This document shows positions 60,415-64,000 of a stretch of 64,000 nt of DNA, piece after piece. The position numbers were made by a program, and so were the translations under genes. Each line of letters starts with the position of its first letter. Positions within the stretch are counted from its first letter, which is position 1. Source of the stretch: Rhodanobacter sp. Soil772 (GTDB taxonomy: Bacteria; Pseudomonadota; Gammaproteobacteria; Xanthomonadales; Rhodanobacteraceae); assembly GCF_001428385.1 (NCBI RefSeq), contig NZ_LMSK01000002.1:911959-975958 (forward strand), in the 5' to 3' direction. Below the pieces are notes generated by a model that was given only the letters and a program-made list of their open reading frames with translations, did no database searches and was not told the origin of the DNA.

Positions 60415-61902
60415 ATGGACACAGCGAATTCCGTCAGCCCGCCTTCACGTTATGCGTTCACCGACCAGAGCATCGCGGGAACCTGGCGTTCCGGCAGATC
60501 GGGCTCCAGCCTTGAGGTGCGCAATCCGTACACCAGCGAGACGATAGCCAGTTTCGCCAAAGCTGATCTGAGCGATGTCGACGAAGCGTTTCGCGGTGCC
60601 GCGACAGCGCAGCCGGCTTGGGCACAGGCATTGCCGTCTCAACGCGCCGAAGTGTTCCGCCGCGCCGCCATGGTGATGGAGCAGCGGCACGAGGAGATCG
60701 TCGACTGGCTGATCCGCGAATCCGGTAGCACACGCACCAAATCGGAGATCGAGTGGTGGGTGGTGCATGCGGCAATGCTGGAAGCATCCACGCTACCCTC
60801 GCGATTGGAAGGCCGCATTGTGGACGGCGATTATCCGGGCAAGGAAAATCGCATCTATCGGCGACCGGTCGGCGTGGTCGCGGTGATCAGCCCATGGAAC
60901 TGGCCGCTGCACCTGAGCACACGTTCGATCGTGCCGGCGCTGGCACTGGGCAATGCGGTGGTGGTGAAGCCGGCGGCGGAAACGCCCGTCACCGGCGGAC
61001 TGCTGATCGCACGGATCTTCGACGAAGCCGGACTGCCGCCGGGCCTGCTCGGTGTGATCGTCGGTGAGCCAGGCGAAATCGGTGACGCCTTCGTGCAACA
61101 CCCGGCCTCCCGTGTCGTGTCGTTCACCGGCTCAACCCGGGTCGGTCGCCATATCGGCCAGATGGCAGTCACCGCATCGACGCTGAAGAAGGCCATGCTG
61201 GAACTGGGCGGCAACGGTCCGTTGGTGGTGCTGGACGACGTTGACCTTGACCACGCGGTGCACGCCGCAATCGTCGCCAAGTTCCTGCACCAGGGCCAGA
61301 TGTGCATCGCGGCCAACCGCATCATCGTGCTGGATCGCATCTACGACGCATTCGTCGAGCGCTTTATCGCTTACGCCAGCTCGCTGAAAGTGGGCGACCC
61401 CAACCAGGTCGACACGGTAATCGGCCCGATGGTCAGCCAGCGCCAGCTCGATCGGGTGAGCGGCATGATCGAACAGGCGCGCAGCGACGGTGCACGGCTG
61501 CGACTGGGGCAACCACCAAGGCGTCTGATGCTTGGCCCGCAGGTATTCGACGGTGTGACCCAGGCGATGCCGCTGGCGCAGAACGAAATCTTCGGGCCGG
61601 TGGCACCGCTGATGCGTGCCGCCGATGAAGCCGAGGCACTGCGCATGGCCAATGACACCGAGTACGGCCTCACCAGCGCCGTGCTCAGCGGAGACAGCTA
61701 TCGCGGCGAACGGTTTGCTCGCCAGATTCACGCCGGCATGAGCCATGTCAACGACATCACCGCGATCGACATGCCGGCGCTGCCGTTTGGCGGCGAGAAG
61801 AATTCGGGACTGGGCCGCTTTGGCAGCCAGGGCATGATTGACGCGTTCACCTCCGAGCACTGGGTGTCGATACAGCACACCCGCGCGCAGTATCCGTTCT
61901 GA
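60415..61902 (+). CDS. NAD(P)+-dependent aldehyde dehydrogenase (vanillin/benzaldehyde type)
   Basis: A 495-residue ALDH. PWNWPLHLSTRSIVPALALG (cofactor/oxyanion Asn), VVSFTGSTRVGRHIG, catalytic Glu in LELGGNGPLVVLDD, catalytic Cys in LHQGQMCIAANRIIV, and C-terminal NEIFGPVAPLMRA with LPFGGEKNSGLGRFGS. Sequence features recall benzaldehyde/vanillin dehydrogenases, but the substrate is not certain. An upstream in-frame ATG at 60280 adds a proline-rich stretch without homology. An AraC gene precedes it and an OsmC-like gene follows. Confidence 0.95.
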   Translation: MDTANSVSPPSRYAFTDQSIAGTWRSGRSGSSLEVRNPYTSETIASFAKADLSDVDEAFRGAATAQPAWAQALPSQRAEVFRRAAMVMEQRHEEIVDWLIRESGSTRTKSEIEWWVVHAAMLEASTLPSRLEGRIVDGDYPGKENRIYRRPVGVVAVISPWNWPLHLSTRSIVPALALGNAVVVKPAAETPVTGGLLIARIFDEAGLPPGLLGVIVGEPGEIGDAFVQHPASRVVSFTGSTRVGRHIGQMAVTASTLKKAMLELGGNGPLVVLDDVDLDHAVHAAIVAKFLHQGQMCIAANRIIVLDRIYDAFVERFIAYASSLKVGDPNQVDTVIGPMVSQRQLDRVSGMIEQARSDGARLRLGQPPRRLMLGPQVFDGVTQAMPLAQNEIFGPVAPLMRAADEAEALRMANDTEYGLTSAVLSGDSYRGERFARQIHAGMSHVNDITAIDMPALPFGGEKNSGLGRFGSQGMIDAFTSEHWVSIQHTRAQYPF

Positions 61903-62075
61903 CCGTCATGAAATCTTCCCGATACGCACCGCCAAGAAAGTCTGGGCCGGCGTCGACGCGCGCGGGTTTGCGTAGACGCTTGCCGGGCCCATTCCGGAAA
62001 TCTCTCACGTCACCCTGAACCAGTGATCTTGAACATGGACGTGTCGTTACATTTCTGAATCTGGGGAGTCTAACC

Positions 62076-62546
62076 ATGAAGATCGAACGACACGGCTCGG
62101 CACTCTGGTACGGCGGCTTTCCCGATGGTCGCGGCAGCCTGTCCACCGAGAGCGGCGCGCTCGATGACCACTACTACAGCGTGGCCAGTCGCTTCGATCG
62201 CCATATCGGCAGCAACCCCGAAGAATTGCTCGCCGCCGCCCACGCCGGATGCTTCAACATGGTGTTGTCGATGGTGCTGGCTGAAGCACACCTCACGGCG
62301 ACCGAACTGCAGACCTCGGCAACCGTGATCCTTGAACAGCAGTTCGCCAGCTTCACCATCGCGTCAGTGCACTTGAGTCTTCGCGCCGTGGTACCCAATG
62401 CCGATCCGCTGATTTTCAGCAGACTGGCGGCGATGGCCAAGACCAAATGTCCGCTCAGCCGGCTGCTCAACGCCGAAGTCACGCTGGACACAAATCTGCA
62501 GAGCGCGTGGGGCGCACCGACGGCGATCGCCACAATAGCGTCCTGA
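62076..62546 (+). CDS. OsmC/OhrB-family thiol peroxidase
   Basis: A 156-residue protein starting MKIERHGSALWYGGFPDGRG, with DRHIGSNPEELLAAAHAGCF holding the peroxidatic Cys and AKTKCPLSRLLNAEVTLD holding the resolving Cys. It reduces organic or inorganic peroxides in the cytoplasm. It follows the aldehyde dehydrogenase after 173 bases with no visible terminator, and may be part of the same stress response. Confidence 0.93.
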   Translation: MKIERHGSALWYGGFPDGRGSLSTESGALDDHYYSVASRFDRHIGSNPEELLAAAHAGCFNMVLSMVLAEAHLTATELQTSATVILEQQFASFTIASVHLSLRAVVPNADPLIFSRLAAMAKTKCPLSRLLNAEVTLDTNLQSAWGAPTAIATIAS

Positions 62547-62659
62547 CCATTCGCACCGGCTGGAGCAACCGGCTGATCAAGCCACCGAGCGGACCACCTC
62601 ACCACCCAAGCGCATCGCCGTAGCGATGGCCACCGATGTCTGCTCCGGGATAAACCGCT

Positions 62660-63973
<1,314 letters not shown>

Positions 63974-64000
63974 GCCGATACCTCCGCGCCTCACATCGTC

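Overview
This is a high-GC, gene-dense gammaproteobacterial chromosome segment. The gene set (TorF-type porin-glnK-amtB, Lrp-phhA, RES/Xre, 1126-residue GH92 mannosidase, many secreted peptidases and lipases) fits Rhodanobacteraceae/Xanthomonadales (Rhodanobacter, Dyella or Frateuria-like). That placement is inferred from gene content and codon use, not from a marker gene. I saw no tRNA, rRNA or CRISPR array.

Layout. 1-1039: end of a sugar-modification locus (partial acetyltransferase, FdtA-type cupin isomerase) on the minus strand. 1305-7257: a plus-strand block of cytochrome b561, a Cyc2-like heme/beta-barrel protein, a periplasmic cytochrome c, a TorF-like barrel, then a translationally coupled ECF sigma factor, ZAS anti-sigma factor and lipoprotein subtilase. 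Three copies of the same spaced motif (GCAACCTTT-N13-GYACYY) precede the cupin, the b561 operon and the sigma gene, which suggests one ECF regulon. 7432-8665: two flavin/NADPH enzymes. 8729-12806: nitrogen block (glnA; TorF porin-glnK-amtB), each transcript with a perfect sigma-54 promoter. 13149-22119: uppP, then a LysR-controlled RND efflux operon with REP palindromes between its genes and a coupled SDR. 22141-24722: inner-membrane stress genes (AI-2E family permease, YqjE- and YqjD-like proteins, DUF1328). 24862-28711: PEBP protein, a GIY-YIG nuclease bracketed by two REP doublets, PQQ-type sugar dehydrogenase, Ycf46-like AAA ATPase. 28817-30021: AT-richer two-gene island (DUF6978-like plus DUF1828/DUF1829). 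30045-39297: VOC protein, exported methyltransferase, DUF3820, 2OG oxygenase, GH92 mannosidase, YheT hydrolase, PlsC, Lrp regulator and phhA. 39392-41267: Xre/RES toxin-antitoxin pair with a coupled third gene. 41347-50159: DUF885 peptidase, WYL regulator, GST, PfpI-like protein, fbp, patatin, S9 peptidase. 50241-52623: a 5'-truncated radical SAM gene beside a complete, divergent homologue. 52649-62546: accessory redox/detoxification cluster (catalase-like peroxidase, two SDRs, epoxide-hydrolase-like enzyme, LysR, patatin, AraC, aldehyde dehydrogenase, OsmC). 62660-63973: nuoF, not followed by nuoG.

The strongest candidates for undescribed biology are the ECF/subtilase unit whose anti-sigma tail resembles the protease propeptide and which appears to share promoters with a Cyc2-like electron-transfer operon; the DUF6978-DUF1828/1829 island; and the REP-bracketed GIY-YIG cassette.
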